From Casp-alpha2 sp036337015 (GTDB lineage Bacteria; Pseudomonadota; Alphaproteobacteria; Rhodospirillales; Casp-alpha2): a stretch of 64,000 nucleotides of DNA. The notes under the pieces were generated by a model that was not told where the DNA came from, made no database searches, and saw only the letters and a program-made list of their open reading frames with translations. Of the stretch, positions 24,616-33,345 are shown in pieces. The stretch spans positions 1 through 64,000 of the forward strand of contig JAYZEZ010000002.1 of assembly GCA_036337015.1 (NCBI GenBank). The letters are read 5' to 3'. How positions within the stretch are numbered: position 1 is the stretch's first letter; each line of letters begins with the position of its first letter. The position numbers and the translations under genes are program-made.

Positions 24616-25047
24616 ATGAAAAATCTATCTCCCTACATAATTATTTTAATCTCAACTACACTTTCATCAAACGGTTTTGCTGACTGGGTAAAAGTAGCTA
24701 AGGGATTGGAGGGGGAAACCTTCTACATAGATTTTCAAAAGATAACAAAAAAGAATGGCTATGTGTTTTTTTGGAACTTGTCAGACTATTTAAAACAAGC
24801 ATCTTGCTTTGAGAGTGATCTAGGTCAAGACAAACATCATGAAACGTTATCTACAAAAGTATATTACAAAGGCGATTGCAGGATGTTGAGGTACAAAATC
24901 TTGAATTATTCTTGGCACAAAAAACCCATGGGCAAAGGGATTGGTCTGTCTGATAATTTACCAGATAAGGACTGGACGCATCCTCCCTATAGTTCTTCAG
25001 CTGAAACCATCCTTAAAACAGTCTGTAAATTTGCAACAAATCTATAA
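24616..25047 (+). CDS. Secreted protein, surface-adhesin-E-like domain (paralog 2)
   Basis: The 143-residue protein has a signal peptide ending about G-F-A before D-W-V-K-V. The domain matches the product of 6032-6427 in order: Y-I-D-F-Q-K-I, G-Y-V-F-F-W-N-L, Y-Y-K-G-D-C-R-M-L-R-Y, H-K-K-P-M-G-K-G, and L-K-T-V-C near the end. An extra loop with Cys (Q-A-S-C-F-E) is present. No ribosome binding site exists and the promoter abuts the ATG. Adhesion is suggested by family name only. Confidence 0.75.
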   Translation: MKNLSPYIIILISTTLSSNGFADWVKVAKGLEGETFYIDFQKITKKNGYVFFWNLSDYLKQASCFESDLGQDKHHETLSTKVYYKGDCRMLRYKILNYSWHKKPMGKGIGLSDNLPDKDWTHPPYSSSAETILKTVCKFATNL

Positions 25048-25050
25048 ACA

Positions 25051-25596
25051 CTACAGAGGAAGTGCGAAAGGTTTGTACTCTAGAATTTCTTTATCACTAA
25101 GCCCCTTTAACTCATGTGGAAAGACCAACCATTTATCTGTAGTGCGAACAAAAAAATCTGGTTCAAAACCTACAACGCGCATAGTTGGCTTATAATAAAC
25201 CGTTGCTACTTTTATAATGCCAGGTGTGTTTGCACGTGAGAGTTTCTTAATAGTTTGTATTACGGCATCAACACTGCGACCACTATCAAACGTGTCATCA
25301 ACAATAAGAAGTTTGTCATTAACGTTTGCATTTTCAATTATATAGTGAAGCCCATGAACACGGATTGTGTCATCCTGATTTTTAATATCTTTATACGATG
25401 ATGTGCGTATAGAAATATGATCGGTTGGAACCCCGCGATAGTCTAGTAGCTCTTGCACTGCAATCCCGATAGGTGTTCCGCCACGCCAAATTCCAACAAT
25501 ATAGTTTGGCTTAAAACCATCGTCCAAGATCTTATATGCAAGTCTATATGAATCCTCTAAAAGCTCCTGAGCACCGATAAAAATTTTATCGTTCAT
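25051..25596 (-). CDS. Purine phosphoribosyltransferase
   Basis: The 181-residue protein has the PRPP-binding motif L-L-I-V-D-D-T-F-D-S-G-R-S and a pyrophosphate loop I-W-R-G-G-T-P-I-G. It transfers ribose-phosphate from PRPP to a free purine; the companion permease suggests xanthine, hypoxanthine or guanine. It starts 3 bp after the permease gene, so uptake and salvage form one operon. Exact base preference cannot be read from the sequence. Confidence 0.85.
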   Translation of the reverse strand: MNDKIFIGAQELLEDSYRLAYKILDDGFKPNYIVGIWRGGTPIGIAVQELLDYRGVPTDHISIRTSSYKDIKNQDDTIRVHGLHYIIENANVNDKLLIVDDTFDSGRSVDAVIQTIKKLSRANTPGIIKVATVYYKPTMRVVGFEPDFFVRTTDKWLVFPHELKGLSDKEILEYKPFALPL

Positions 25597-25599
25597 AGA

Positions 25600-26895
25600 T
25601 TACCCAAAAACATAATACATGACTCCCAAGATTGCGACGAGCAATACAGCCGGGTTTGTATTAGAGATGTTTCCGCTGACCAATTTAGCAATGGCATAGG
25701 TTATAAAACCAATAGCAATACCATTAGCTATTGAAAACGTTAGCGGCATTAATATTGCGGCTAGAATTGCCGGTGCATATTCGGAGACATCATTCCAATC
25801 AATATCCATCATATTTCGCATAAAATGCGTGGATACAAATACTAAAGCTGCCCCTGTTGCATATGCCGGGATGCTCTTAGCAAGTGGGGCAAACCACAGA
25901 CAAAGAAGGAAAAGAAATGCAACAACCACAGCCGTTAAACCTGTACGCCCGCCCTCTTTTACACCAGCTGCACTTTCTATATATGATGTCGTGTTAGACG
26001 TGCCAAATAAAGCGCCAATGATCGTTGCAATTGAATCACTCGAAACTGCTCGTCCTATATTCTCAATTTTTCCATCAGCACTAATCTTCCCGGAAATATT
26101 AGCCACACTTGTAAGTGTCCCAGCAGTATCAAAAAAATCAACAAATAAAAGTGTAAAAACTACTCCTATAAGTGCTGACGTTAATGCGCCCGAAATATCC
26201 AACTTTAAAAAGGTTGGTTCAATACTAGGAACGGGCCCAATGATACCAGAAAATTCTGTAATCCCTGAAATCCAACCAACAACACTAATCGAAATTATCC
26301 CAATTACAATACCACCCGGAATACGCAATCTGTCTAGAGCAATCATCAATATAAACCCGATCGTGAATAAGATAACAGGAAGACTTGTAACTTCACCCAA
26401 ACCAACAAGCGTTGCTGGGTTGTCAACAACAACTCCGGCATTTTTTAAACCTATTATAGCAAGGAACATACCAATCCCTGCACCAATTCCTAGCTTTAAA
26501 GATCTAGGAATTGAATTAATAACCCATTCACGTAATCCCGTTAGACTAATCAAAAGAAACAATAAGCCACTTAAAAATACAGCCCCTAAGGCAACTTCCC
26601 ATGGCTGCTTCATTCCCAGTACAATTCCAAAAGTAACAAATGCATTGAGACCCATACCAGGTGCAAGAGCTACAGGCCATTTAGCCCAAGCTCCCATAAT
26701 CATTGTTCCAACAAAAGCAGCAAAAATTGTTGCTACAAAAACAGAACCAAATTCCATTCCACCCTTTGATAAAATAGCAGGATTTACAACAATGATATAT
26801 GCCATCGTCAAAAAAGTAGCCAACCCAGCTAAAAGCTCTGTTCTAATATTGCTTCCTTTAATAGATATTTCAAAATAACGATCGAGCCATTCCAT
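25600..26895 (-). CDS. NCS2 purine permease (AzgA/PbuG-like)
   Basis: The 431-residue protein has about 12-14 membrane segments and the AzgA-group motifs E-L-L-A-G-L-A-T-F-L-T-M-A-Y, N-P-A-I-L, P-G-M-G-L-N-A-F and F-D-T-A-G-T-L. These carriers take up hypoxanthine, guanine or adenine by proton symport. It is cotranscribed with the phosphoribosyltransferase gene. The long open frame on the opposite strand (25829-26878) reflects the codon pattern of this hydrophobic protein. Confidence 0.88.
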   Translation of the reverse strand: MEWLDRYFEISIKGSNIRTELLAGLATFLTMAYIIVVNPAILSKGGMEFGSVFVATIFAAFVGTMIMGAWAKWPVALAPGMGLNAFVTFGIVLGMKQPWEVALGAVFLSGLLFLLISLTGLREWVINSIPRSLKLGIGAGIGMFLAIIGLKNAGVVVDNPATLVGLGEVTSLPVILFTIGFILMIALDRLRIPGGIVIGIISISVVGWISGITEFSGIIGPVPSIEPTFLKLDISGALTSALIGVVFTLLFVDFFDTAGTLTSVANISGKISADGKIENIGRAVSSDSIATIIGALFGTSNTTSYIESAAGVKEGGRTGLTAVVVAFLFLLCLWFAPLAKSIPAYATGAALVFVSTHFMRNMMDIDWNDVSEYAPAILAAILMPLTFSIANGIAIGFITYAIAKLVSGNISNTNPAVLLVAILGVMYYVFG

Positions 26896-27115
26896 GTGTA
26901 AAGCCCCTTATTCTATGAAAATTAAACCTGCGAATTACGTAACAAGTTAAATATATTAATGATATCCTCTTTGGTCTTTATTAAATCTTTTGAAGTTAAC
27001 CACTCAATTATAATTTTAAAAAGAAAAAATTTCTTAAATTTATACTGGTAGTTTTTTAAGCGACTAATTATCCTTGGGGTGCAAAAATAGAAAATAGACA
27101 AAAATTTATATAAGG

Positions 27116-27439
27116 ATGAGGAATATTATTTTGGAGAAATTTTTAAAAGAAGAGATAGATAGTGCGCTTCTAGAACTTGAAGGATGGAAGCGCGTCAAAA
27201 ATCTAGATGCAATTGAAAAAATCTATAATTTTGTTAATTTTAAAATAGCATTTGATTTCATGACGCTTGTAGCTGAAAAAGCTGAAGAATTAAACCACCA
27301 CCCTGAATGGTCAAATAGTTATTCAACTGTTCGAGTCAAGCTTACTACCCACGATGCAAGTGGTATAACTAAACTAGATATAGAATTAGCGCATTCTATG
27401 GAAAGAATTTTTAAAAATTTAGACAAAAATAATTCATAA
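27116..27439 (+). CDS. phhB: Pterin-4a-carbinolamine dehydratase
   Basis: The 107-residue protein has the signature E-K-A-E-E-L-N-H-H-P-E-W, followed by V-R-V-K-L-T-T-H-D and A-G-like T-K-L-D-I-E-L-A. It dehydrates 4a-hydroxy-tetrahydropterin to recycle the pterin cofactor. No phenylalanine hydroxylase gene is present in the window. A TTG at 27131 has GAGG 9 nt upstream and would give M-E-K-F-L-K-E-E; the ATG at 27116 directly abuts AAGG, so the TTG may be the real start. Confidence 0.88.
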   Translation: MRNIILEKFLKEEIDSALLELEGWKRVKNLDAIEKIYNFVNFKIAFDFMTLVAEKAEELNHHPEWSNSYSTVRVKLTTHDASGITKLDIELAHSMERIFKNLDKNNS

Positions 27440-27464
27440 AAAAATAATAAGGAAATAAATTACA

Positions 27465-28031
27465 ATGCGCGGGTATTTTAGCATAGGTATTGAAGGTGCT
27501 TCAAAGGAGATGAATGTTGGCAGCCTATTTCGAACTGCACATGCTTTCAATGCCAGCTTCGTGTTTACTATCGCTGCTAACTATTTACGTTCCAATGGAA
27601 ACAAGTCAGATACTTCAGATGCACCAGGTCACATACCTTTTTTCAGCTTTCCCAATGTGACCTCGATGATAGTGCCTTCAGACTGCACCATAGTAGGCAT
27701 TGAGCTGGCAGATGATGCCATTTTATTACCTAGCTTTCGCCATCCCCTACAGGCCACTTATATACTTGGACCAGAAAGAGGGTCATTAAGCACTGAAATA
27801 ACAGACAAGTGTGATTTTATAGTAAAGATACCTAGTCAATTCTGTTTCAATGTTGGTGTTGCAGGCGCTATCTTGATGTACGATCGAATTAAGTCTTTAG
27901 GTAGATTTCAGCCTCGCCCTTTACGCCCTGGTGGATCTAAAGAAGATCTGCCGGAACATGTTTTTGGCGATCCAATAATTCGAAAGAAAATGGAAAAATT
28001 TCGCGAAACACAACCAAAAAACTCCACTTAA
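27465..28031 (+). CDS. SpoU/TrmH-family RNA methyltransferase
   Basis: The 188-residue SPOUT protein has N-V-G-S-L-F-R-T-A (motif 1), Y-I-L-G-P-E-R-G-S-L (motif 2) and I-P-S-Q-F-C-F-N-V-G-V-A-G-A (motif 3). The last normally reads S-L-N-V-S-V-A; here Phe and Gly replace the first Leu and the Ser. It is a compact enzyme without an RNA-binding extension and probably methylates a ribose 2'-OH in tRNA or rRNA. It follows the dehydratase gene by 25 bp. Confidence 0.85.
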   Translation: MRGYFSIGIEGASKEMNVGSLFRTAHAFNASFVFTIAANYLRSNGNKSDTSDAPGHIPFFSFPNVTSMIVPSDCTIVGIELADDAILLPSFRHPLQATYILGPERGSLSTEITDKCDFIVKIPSQFCFNVGVAGAILMYDRIKSLGRFQPRPLRPGGSKEDLPEHVFGDPIIRKKMEKFRETQPKNST

Positions 28032-28041
28032 CTATGTATGT

Positions 28042-28067
28042 GAAATTTTTAGTCAATGTAAAATTTC
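28042..28067. terminator. Bidirectional terminator between RNA methylase and lolA
   Basis: The inverted repeat GAAATTTT (28042-28049) and AAAATTTC (28060-28067) has a 10-nt loop and lies between two convergent genes. The stem is AT-rich, so strength is uncertain. Confidence 0.45.
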
Positions 28068-28070
28068 GGC

Positions 28071-28787
28071 TTATTGATTTTCAAGATCCTTAAAAGGTTC
28101 TTCAAAATTAAATAAACTGGATTTTAATGGCAGCCCAAAACTCGGATTAATTAAGGAAACACTAGTTATTATACCTTGAGAATCTATGATTTTCCACTTC
28201 TTCAAATGAAGCGGTGCATCACTAAGAGTTATTGTAATGGTACCTTCTAATGGGTCACTTCCTTTAGTAAGAGTGAGGCGAAATACGCCTGGGCCACGTT
28301 CAAAAGCTGTAATTAATATTTTTCCAGATGAAAAGGAAATATTTTTATTTAATAAAATTGCAGCCTGAGTGGACTGAAGGTCAAAATAACTTACCTGTTC
28401 AAGTTCCTTGTCATAATAAGCAAGATGAGTTCCATCGGAAATTAAAAGAATTGGATTAGGATCATCGTATTCAAGACGCATTTTACCTGGCTTGGCTAAT
28501 GACAAAGTACCTTCAGAAAAACCTCCATCAGAAGAAATTTGTAAAATCCTAGCCGTCAGCGTGCTAATGGAATTCAAATAAGTTTGTATTCGAAAAATGT
28601 CTGTGATTTCTGACTGACTTAAATTATTCAAACCTTTTGTTTTAACAAAGGAAGTAGAATTATTCTGGGCCTCAGAATTAGAAACCCAGAAAAAAACACA
28701 TGTAAGACAAAAAGATGTAATTACAATAAGTCTTGTAGCAAAACGTATTAGAGGGAAAGAAAAAAAATTTGAAGTAGTTAAAATCAT
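28071..28787 (-). CDS. lolA: Outer-membrane lipoprotein carrier LolA
   Basis: The 238-residue protein has an N-terminal hydrophobic signal segment ending near S-E-A-Q. The LolA pattern follows: I-F-R-I-Q-T-Y-L-N-S-I-S-T-L-T-A, G-T-L-S-L-A-K-P-G-K-M-R-L-E-Y, D-G-T-H-L-A-Y-Y-D, and L-K-K-W-K-I-I-D-S-Q-G. It ferries lipoproteins across the periplasm to the outer membrane. It lies 72 bp after ftsK, an order found in many alphaproteobacteria. Confidence 0.9.
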   Translation of the reverse strand: MILTTSNFFSFPLIRFATRLIVITSFCLTCVFFWVSNSEAQNNSTSFVKTKGLNNLSQSEITDIFRIQTYLNSISTLTARILQISSDGGFSEGTLSLAKPGKMRLEYDDPNPILLISDGTHLAYYDKELEQVSYFDLQSTQAAILLNKNISFSSGKILITAFERGPGVFRLTLTKGSDPLEGTITITLSDAPLHLKKWKIIDSQGIITSVSLINPSFGLPLKSSLFNFEEPFKDLENQ

Positions 28788-28859
28788 TATGAGAGATTAT
28801 TATCTAACGAAATACTTGGGGTAAAGCCTTGGAAATAGTTTCAAACCATAAATTCGTTT

Positions 28860-31277
28860 TTAGCTAGCGTGGTGATCAATCAATACTTCTCGTCGACCAA
28901 CTCGATTTGCAGAACTAACGACGCTTTGCTTTTCCATTTCTTCAATAATGCGTGCAGCACGGTTATAACCTATTTGCAAATGACGCTGTATAAAACTCGT
29001 CGAAGCTTTTCCTTCCCTCGCAACTAATGCAACTGCCTCATCATATAAGTCATCGATAGAACTTCCTTTATTATTTTCTGAAAAGCCCTCAGTGAATTCT
29101 TCATGGGTTATATCTTCTATAAATTCAGGCTCCCCTTGAGATTTAAGGAAATTCACTACACGCTCCACTTCATCATCTGAAATAAAAGGTCCATGAATAC
29201 GGCTAATACGACCACCACCAGTCATGCAAAGCATGTCACCTTGTCCGAGAAGCTGTTCTGCTCCCTGTTCTCCCAAAATTGTACGACTGTCTATTTTTGA
29301 TGTAACTTGAAAACTAATACGTGTTGGAAAATTAGCCTTTATAGTTCCAGTTATAACATCTACCGAAGGCCTCTGTGTTGCCATTAATAGATGTATACCA
29401 GCAGCGCGGGCCATTTGTGCTAGACGCTGTATAGCAGCTTCTACATCTTTACCAGCGACCATCATCAAATCAGCCATTTCATCTACAACCACAACAATGA
29501 ATGGAAGTTGTTCCATTTCTAGAGGTTGCTCTTCCATTATTGGTTTTCCATCTTCGTCAAATCCAGTTTGCACACTTCGAGTAAGGATCTCTCCATTCCT
29601 AGTTGCTTCTGATAAGCGTGCATTATAACCAGAAATGTTTCTCACACCCATTTGCGACATAGAACGATAGCGCTCTTCCATTTCTCGGACAGTCCATTTT
29701 AAAGCAACGATAGCTTTGGAAGGCTCGGTGACTACGGGCGTTAAAAGGTGAGGAATTCCTTCATATACAGATAGCTCTAGCATCTTAGGATCTATCATTA
29801 TGAACTTACATTCATCAGGACGTAACCGATAAAGTAGCGACATTATCATCGTATTCATAGCGACAGATTTACCAGATCCAGTAGTGCCCGCTATTAAAAG
29901 ATGCGGCATGCCTGCCAAATCTAACGTTATCGGAGAACCTCCAATATCCTTTCCAAGAGCAAGAGGCAATTTTCCAGGAGCCTTTTCGAATGAATGTGAA
30001 GATAGTATTTCTCCTAAATGAACCATTTCCCGATTTAAATTAGGAAGCTCAATTCCAATCACGCTTTGTCCAGGAACTACTGCAATGCGAACAGAGATTG
30101 CACTCATTGAACGAGCAATATCATCACTAAGTCCAATGACTCGAGATGTTTTAGTACCTGGGGCGGGATCCAGTTCATAAAGGGTAACAACTGGACCAGG
30201 CCGAACTTTGACAATCTCACCCTTAACCCCAAAATCTTCTAAAATGCCAGCTAAAAACTTTGCATTTTGCTGCAAAGCTTCCTTATTAATAGCTTCTGTA
30301 ATTTTATTTTCTTGCTCAGCATTGAGAAAATCTAGCGGAGGAGTTTGATAATCTTTATTAGATTCTAAATTAAGTTTTCCTTGCCTTTCAGAAACAGCTT
30401 TGCGACTAGTCTTCAAACGCGGCTTTTTCTCAGTAACAAGCCCATTTCGTAATTGTGAATCTTCTTTTCGTATGACCCTTTGTTTTCCAACGGGAATCGG
30501 ATCAAAATTGATGTCGTCATCAAACTGATTTTCTGCATCAGTACGAACTTGTTTCCGATAAAAGATTGAATTTATCCATTCTAACGTAATTCTAAAAACA
30601 AAAATAAATTGTCTAATGCCTTCCCCTAAAACTAGTATTAACCATAAAATTAAACGTCCAATTTTTTGCCAATCTTGCATAGATAGGCCTAATGAAAAAA
30701 CGAGCAAGCCGAATGCAATAATTGATAAAAACGCTGTTGTTATTATTAAATTAAATTCAAATAAAACACTCAAGTTAGTTATATTCTCATGAACAAAACT
30801 TCCTAGAACTCCACCTAATTTAGAGATTAAAGGCCAATTTTCTGGGATTGATACTAAGTTTAAAATATAAGAAAATGTAATCAAAGCGGCTAACATACAT
30901 AAAAAACGCAGCCAAATTAAAGAAATCCCTTTCTTAATCACCAGACGCCAACCCCATACGCTCATTATTAAAACAGGCAATAAGCTTGCAATTCCAAAAA
31001 CTTGAAGAACAAAATCGCTAATAAATGCACCACCCAAGCCCAGTAAATTACTAATATTTCCAGATCCAGCACTATTTAATGAGTTATCACTTGAAGAATA
31101 AGTAATGATTGCTGTGGCCAAGGCTATCCCCGAAGCAATTAAAAACATACCTATCGCTTCATAAAAACGTCGTATAAAAAAATTCAAGGTTCCTGCTGGT
31201 AAAACTTTATTTGAAGCAGAACCGTTTTTATAAGTGCGCGAATCGCGGTTACTAAGAATTTGCATCGTTTGAACCAT
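28860..31277 (-). CDS. ftsK: DNA translocase FtsK
   Basis: The 805-residue protein has four or five N-terminal membrane segments (about residues 38-210) and a charged linker. The motor domain has Walker A A-G-T-T-G-S-G-K-S (about 461-469), V-V-V-D-E-M-A-D-L and A-T-Q-R-P-S. The C-terminal winged-helix gamma domain (A-S-T-S-F-I-Q-R-H-L-Q-I-G-Y-N-R-A) reads polar KOPS sequences. It moves chromosome ends to dif and couples segregation to division. Size is typical for the class. Confidence 0.96.
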   Translation of the reverse strand: MVQTMQILSNRDSRTYKNGSASNKVLPAGTLNFFIRRFYEAIGMFLIASGIALATAIITYSSSDNSLNSAGSGNISNLLGLGGAFISDFVLQVFGIASLLPVLIMSVWGWRLVIKKGISLIWLRFLCMLAALITFSYILNLVSIPENWPLISKLGGVLGSFVHENITNLSVLFEFNLIITTAFLSIIAFGLLVFSLGLSMQDWQKIGRLILWLILVLGEGIRQFIFVFRITLEWINSIFYRKQVRTDAENQFDDDINFDPIPVGKQRVIRKEDSQLRNGLVTEKKPRLKTSRKAVSERQGKLNLESNKDYQTPPLDFLNAEQENKITEAINKEALQQNAKFLAGILEDFGVKGEIVKVRPGPVVTLYELDPAPGTKTSRVIGLSDDIARSMSAISVRIAVVPGQSVIGIELPNLNREMVHLGEILSSHSFEKAPGKLPLALGKDIGGSPITLDLAGMPHLLIAGTTGSGKSVAMNTMIMSLLYRLRPDECKFIMIDPKMLELSVYEGIPHLLTPVVTEPSKAIVALKWTVREMEERYRSMSQMGVRNISGYNARLSEATRNGEILTRSVQTGFDEDGKPIMEEQPLEMEQLPFIVVVVDEMADLMMVAGKDVEAAIQRLAQMARAAGIHLLMATQRPSVDVITGTIKANFPTRISFQVTSKIDSRTILGEQGAEQLLGQGDMLCMTGGGRISRIHGPFISDDEVERVVNFLKSQGEPEFIEDITHEEFTEGFSENNKGSSIDDLYDEAVALVAREGKASTSFIQRHLQIGYNRAARIIEEMEKQSVVSSANRVGRREVLIDHHAS

Positions 31278-31371
31278 GTAAAACTAATACATGATCAATA
31301 TTTACATAATCTTAATAGGCGGGCTTAAAAGAAAACCTACGCTGTATATTTTTAAAATGGAGTTATTAATT

Positions 31372-31409
31372 GTAAAAGCGAAGCACATAAATATGTGCCT
31401 AGCTTTTAC
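31372..31409 (-). terminator. Two-part hairpin downstream of amtB
   Basis: GTAAAAGC (31372-31379) pairs with GCTTTTAC (31402-31409) and encloses GCACAT/ATGTGC. A few AT-rich bases follow on the minus strand. It lies just beyond the amtB stop. Confidence 0.5.
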
Positions 31410-31429
31410 GTTCTTAGTCATAAGTATTT

Positions 31430-32734
31430 TTACTGAATAGTTTCTCCATGCAAATTGGAATCTAGCCCTCCAATCTCGGTTTCCTTATCAACACGAAGAC
31501 CCATGGTACATCCTATGATTTTTAATATTAAGAAGGTGGCTATAGCACAATAAATAATTGTGGCGACAATACCTTCTATCTGAACAAGAACTTGCTCAAC
31601 ATTACCTTCCAATAACCCTGGTGTTCCTCCAATTGCTTCGACTGCAAATACGCCTGTTAATACAGCTCCCGTTATACCACCTATACCGTGGACGCCAAAA
31701 ACATCTAACGTATCATCATATCCAAGCTTATGCTTTAGAACTACAGCGCCCCAATAACATGTAATACCTGCTGACAGTCCAATCATCAGCGCCCCAGACG
31801 GTCCAACAAATCCGGAAGCCGGCGTTATTGCTACTAGTCCTGATACTGCACCAGATATAATACCAAGAACACTGGGCTTGCCACGGAAAATCCATTCTAT
31901 GATCATCCAAGATACTGCTGCAGCAGCAGCTGCAATCTGTGTAACTGCCATAGCCATACCAGCACTGCCATTGGCAGCAACAGCTGAACCTGCATTAAAT
32001 CCAAACCAGCCGACCCATAATAGAGAAGCGCCTATTAAACTTAATACTAAATTATGAGGCGCCATGTTTTCACTACCATACCCATGACGACGACCAAGAA
32101 CCATTGCTCCCACTAAGGCAGCTATACCAGAATTGATGTGCACAACAGTACCTCCTGCAAAGTCCAAGACGCCAGCATCGCCAAGGAATCCACCTCCCCA
32201 AACCCAATGAGTAATTGGCGCATAAACAAGAAGCATCCACAAACTAAGAAATAACAATAACGAAGAAAATTTTATACGGTCAGCTAATGCTCCAGTAATT
32301 AGAGCTGGAGTTATAATCGCAAAAGTCATTTGAAAAGTCATAAATACAGTTTCTGGAATAGTTCCTGATAGGGAATTCACACCCACTCCATGTAAAAATA
32401 CTTTATCTAGGCTTCCAACAAAAAAATTAATTGCACCGCCATCAGTAAAAGCAAGTGAGTAACCCACAATCATCCATAAAACGCTCATAACACAAGCTAC
32501 TGCAAAACTTTGCATTGCTGTTGCAAGAACATTCTTTTTTCTTACCATTCCACTATAAAATAGAGCTACACCAGGTATTGTCATCATTAATACTAATAAT
32601 GTAGACGTCATCATCCATGCAGTATCACCTGAATCTAATTTAGCTGCCTCACTAGCAAAACATTGATCCGTAGCCAAAAAAAGTGCAATTGGAGCAAGGC
32701 CAATATTTTTAGAAATAGTTTTAATGTGTTGCAT
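31430..32734 (-). CDS. amtB: Ammonium transporter AmtB
   Basis: The 434-residue protein has a cleavable signal-like start, then about eleven membrane helices. The Amt motifs D-T-A-W-M-M, F-Q-M-T-F-A-I-I-T-P-A-L-I-T-G-A, H-I-N-S-G and D-V-F-G-V-H-G-I-G-G are present, with the two pore His in the last-named and H-I-N regions. It conducts ammonium across the inner membrane and is blocked by GlnK. It is cotranscribed with glnK, 11 bp downstream. Confidence 0.96.
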   Translation of the reverse strand: MQHIKTISKNIGLAPIALFLATDQCFASEAAKLDSGDTAWMMTSTLLVLMMTIPGVALFYSGMVRKKNVLATAMQSFAVACVMSVLWMIVGYSLAFTDGGAINFFVGSLDKVFLHGVGVNSLSGTIPETVFMTFQMTFAIITPALITGALADRIKFSSLLLFLSLWMLLVYAPITHWVWGGGFLGDAGVLDFAGGTVVHINSGIAALVGAMVLGRRHGYGSENMAPHNLVLSLIGASLLWVGWFGFNAGSAVAANGSAGMAMAVTQIAAAAAAVSWMIIEWIFRGKPSVLGIISGAVSGLVAITPASGFVGPSGALMIGLSAGITCYWGAVVLKHKLGYDDTLDVFGVHGIGGITGAVLTGVFAVEAIGGTPGLLEGNVEQVLVQIEGIVATIIYCAIATFLILKIIGCTMGLRVDKETEIGGLDSNLHGETIQ

Positions 32735-32745
32735 TACTTTATCCC

Positions 32746-33084
32746 CTATAACGCTTCTGAATCGGTCTCATTTGTCCTAATCCGAATTGCTTTTTCTAAA
32801 GGTTGAACAAAAATTTTACCGTCTCCAATTTTGCCGGTCTTTGCTGATTTAGAGACCGCTTCAATGACGCTATCAAGAACATCATCATTAACTGCTACCT
32901 CTATTTTTAATTTAGGAAGAAAATTTATCTCATATTCTGCTCCTCGATATATTTCAGCTTGTCCTTTTTGTCGTCCATAACCCTTTACCTCAGATACTGT
33001 CATACCTTCTACCCCTAGAGATGTAAGTGCCTCACGGACTTCTTCTAATTTGAATGGTTGAATAATAGCCATAACGGTCCTCAT
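32746..33084 (-). CDS. glnK: PII signal protein GlnK/GlnB
   Basis: The 112-residue PII protein has the T-loop G-R-Q-K-G-Q-A-E-I-Y-R-G-A-E-Y with Tyr51, the uridylylation site, and T-G-K-I-G-D-G-K-I-F-V near the C-terminus. It senses 2-oxoglutarate, ATP/ADP and nitrogen status and gates AmtB. GAGG lies 8 nt before the ATG. The linked amtB and the sigma54-type promoter make glnK the likely name. Confidence 0.95.
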   Translation of the reverse strand: MRTVMAIIQPFKLEEVREALTSLGVEGMTVSEVKGYGRQKGQAEIYRGAEYEINFLPKLKIEVAVNDDVLDSVIEAVSKSAKTGKIGDGKIFVQPLEKAIRIRTNETDSEAL

Positions 33085-33150
33085 CTATTTTCCTCTCAAT
33101 GCTATTTTTTAAAAAAATTTTTAAAAAAATTATTTATTTCATCTTAACCT

Positions 33151-33166
33151 TACAAAGACCGTGCCA
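33151..33166 (-). promoter_or_regulatory. Sigma54 (RpoN) promoter of glnK-amtB
   Basis: The minus strand reads TGGCACGGTCTTTGTA: -24 TGGCAC (33161-33166), 5-bp gap, -12 TTGTA (33151-33155; consensus TTGCA/T). It is about 67 bp before the glnK ATG. It fits nitrogen-limitation control by NtrC. Confidence 0.8.
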
Positions 33167-33251
33167 GATTAGCGAAAAAAGTTAATTATTGTTTTATTAC
33201 AATGAGTTGAGTAATTTATATTAAATAAATAAATGCGTTTAAACTTTATTA

Positions 33252-33272
33252 GATGCATATTTTTTAAGCATC
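33252..33272. promoter_or_regulatory. Possible NtrC-type upstream site
   Basis: GATGC (33252-33256) and GCATC (33268-33272) form a perfect inverted repeat with an 11-bp spacer, about 90 bp beyond the -24 element, where enhancer sites usually sit. The half sites match NtrC's TGCAC only partly. Confidence 0.35.
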
Positions 33273-33345
33273 AAAATATAAAAGCCTAAATATTAATCAT
33301 AAACACTTCTGGACAAACCTTACCTAAAATTAGAACCTTACCTCT

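Noticed and set aside
25829..26878. 349-codon open frame antisense to the NCS2 permease
   Set aside because: The permease on the other strand has full family motifs. The antisense product is Pro/Thr/Ile-rich low-complexity sequence with no recognisable domain, which is what a hydrophobic protein gene gives in the opposite frame.
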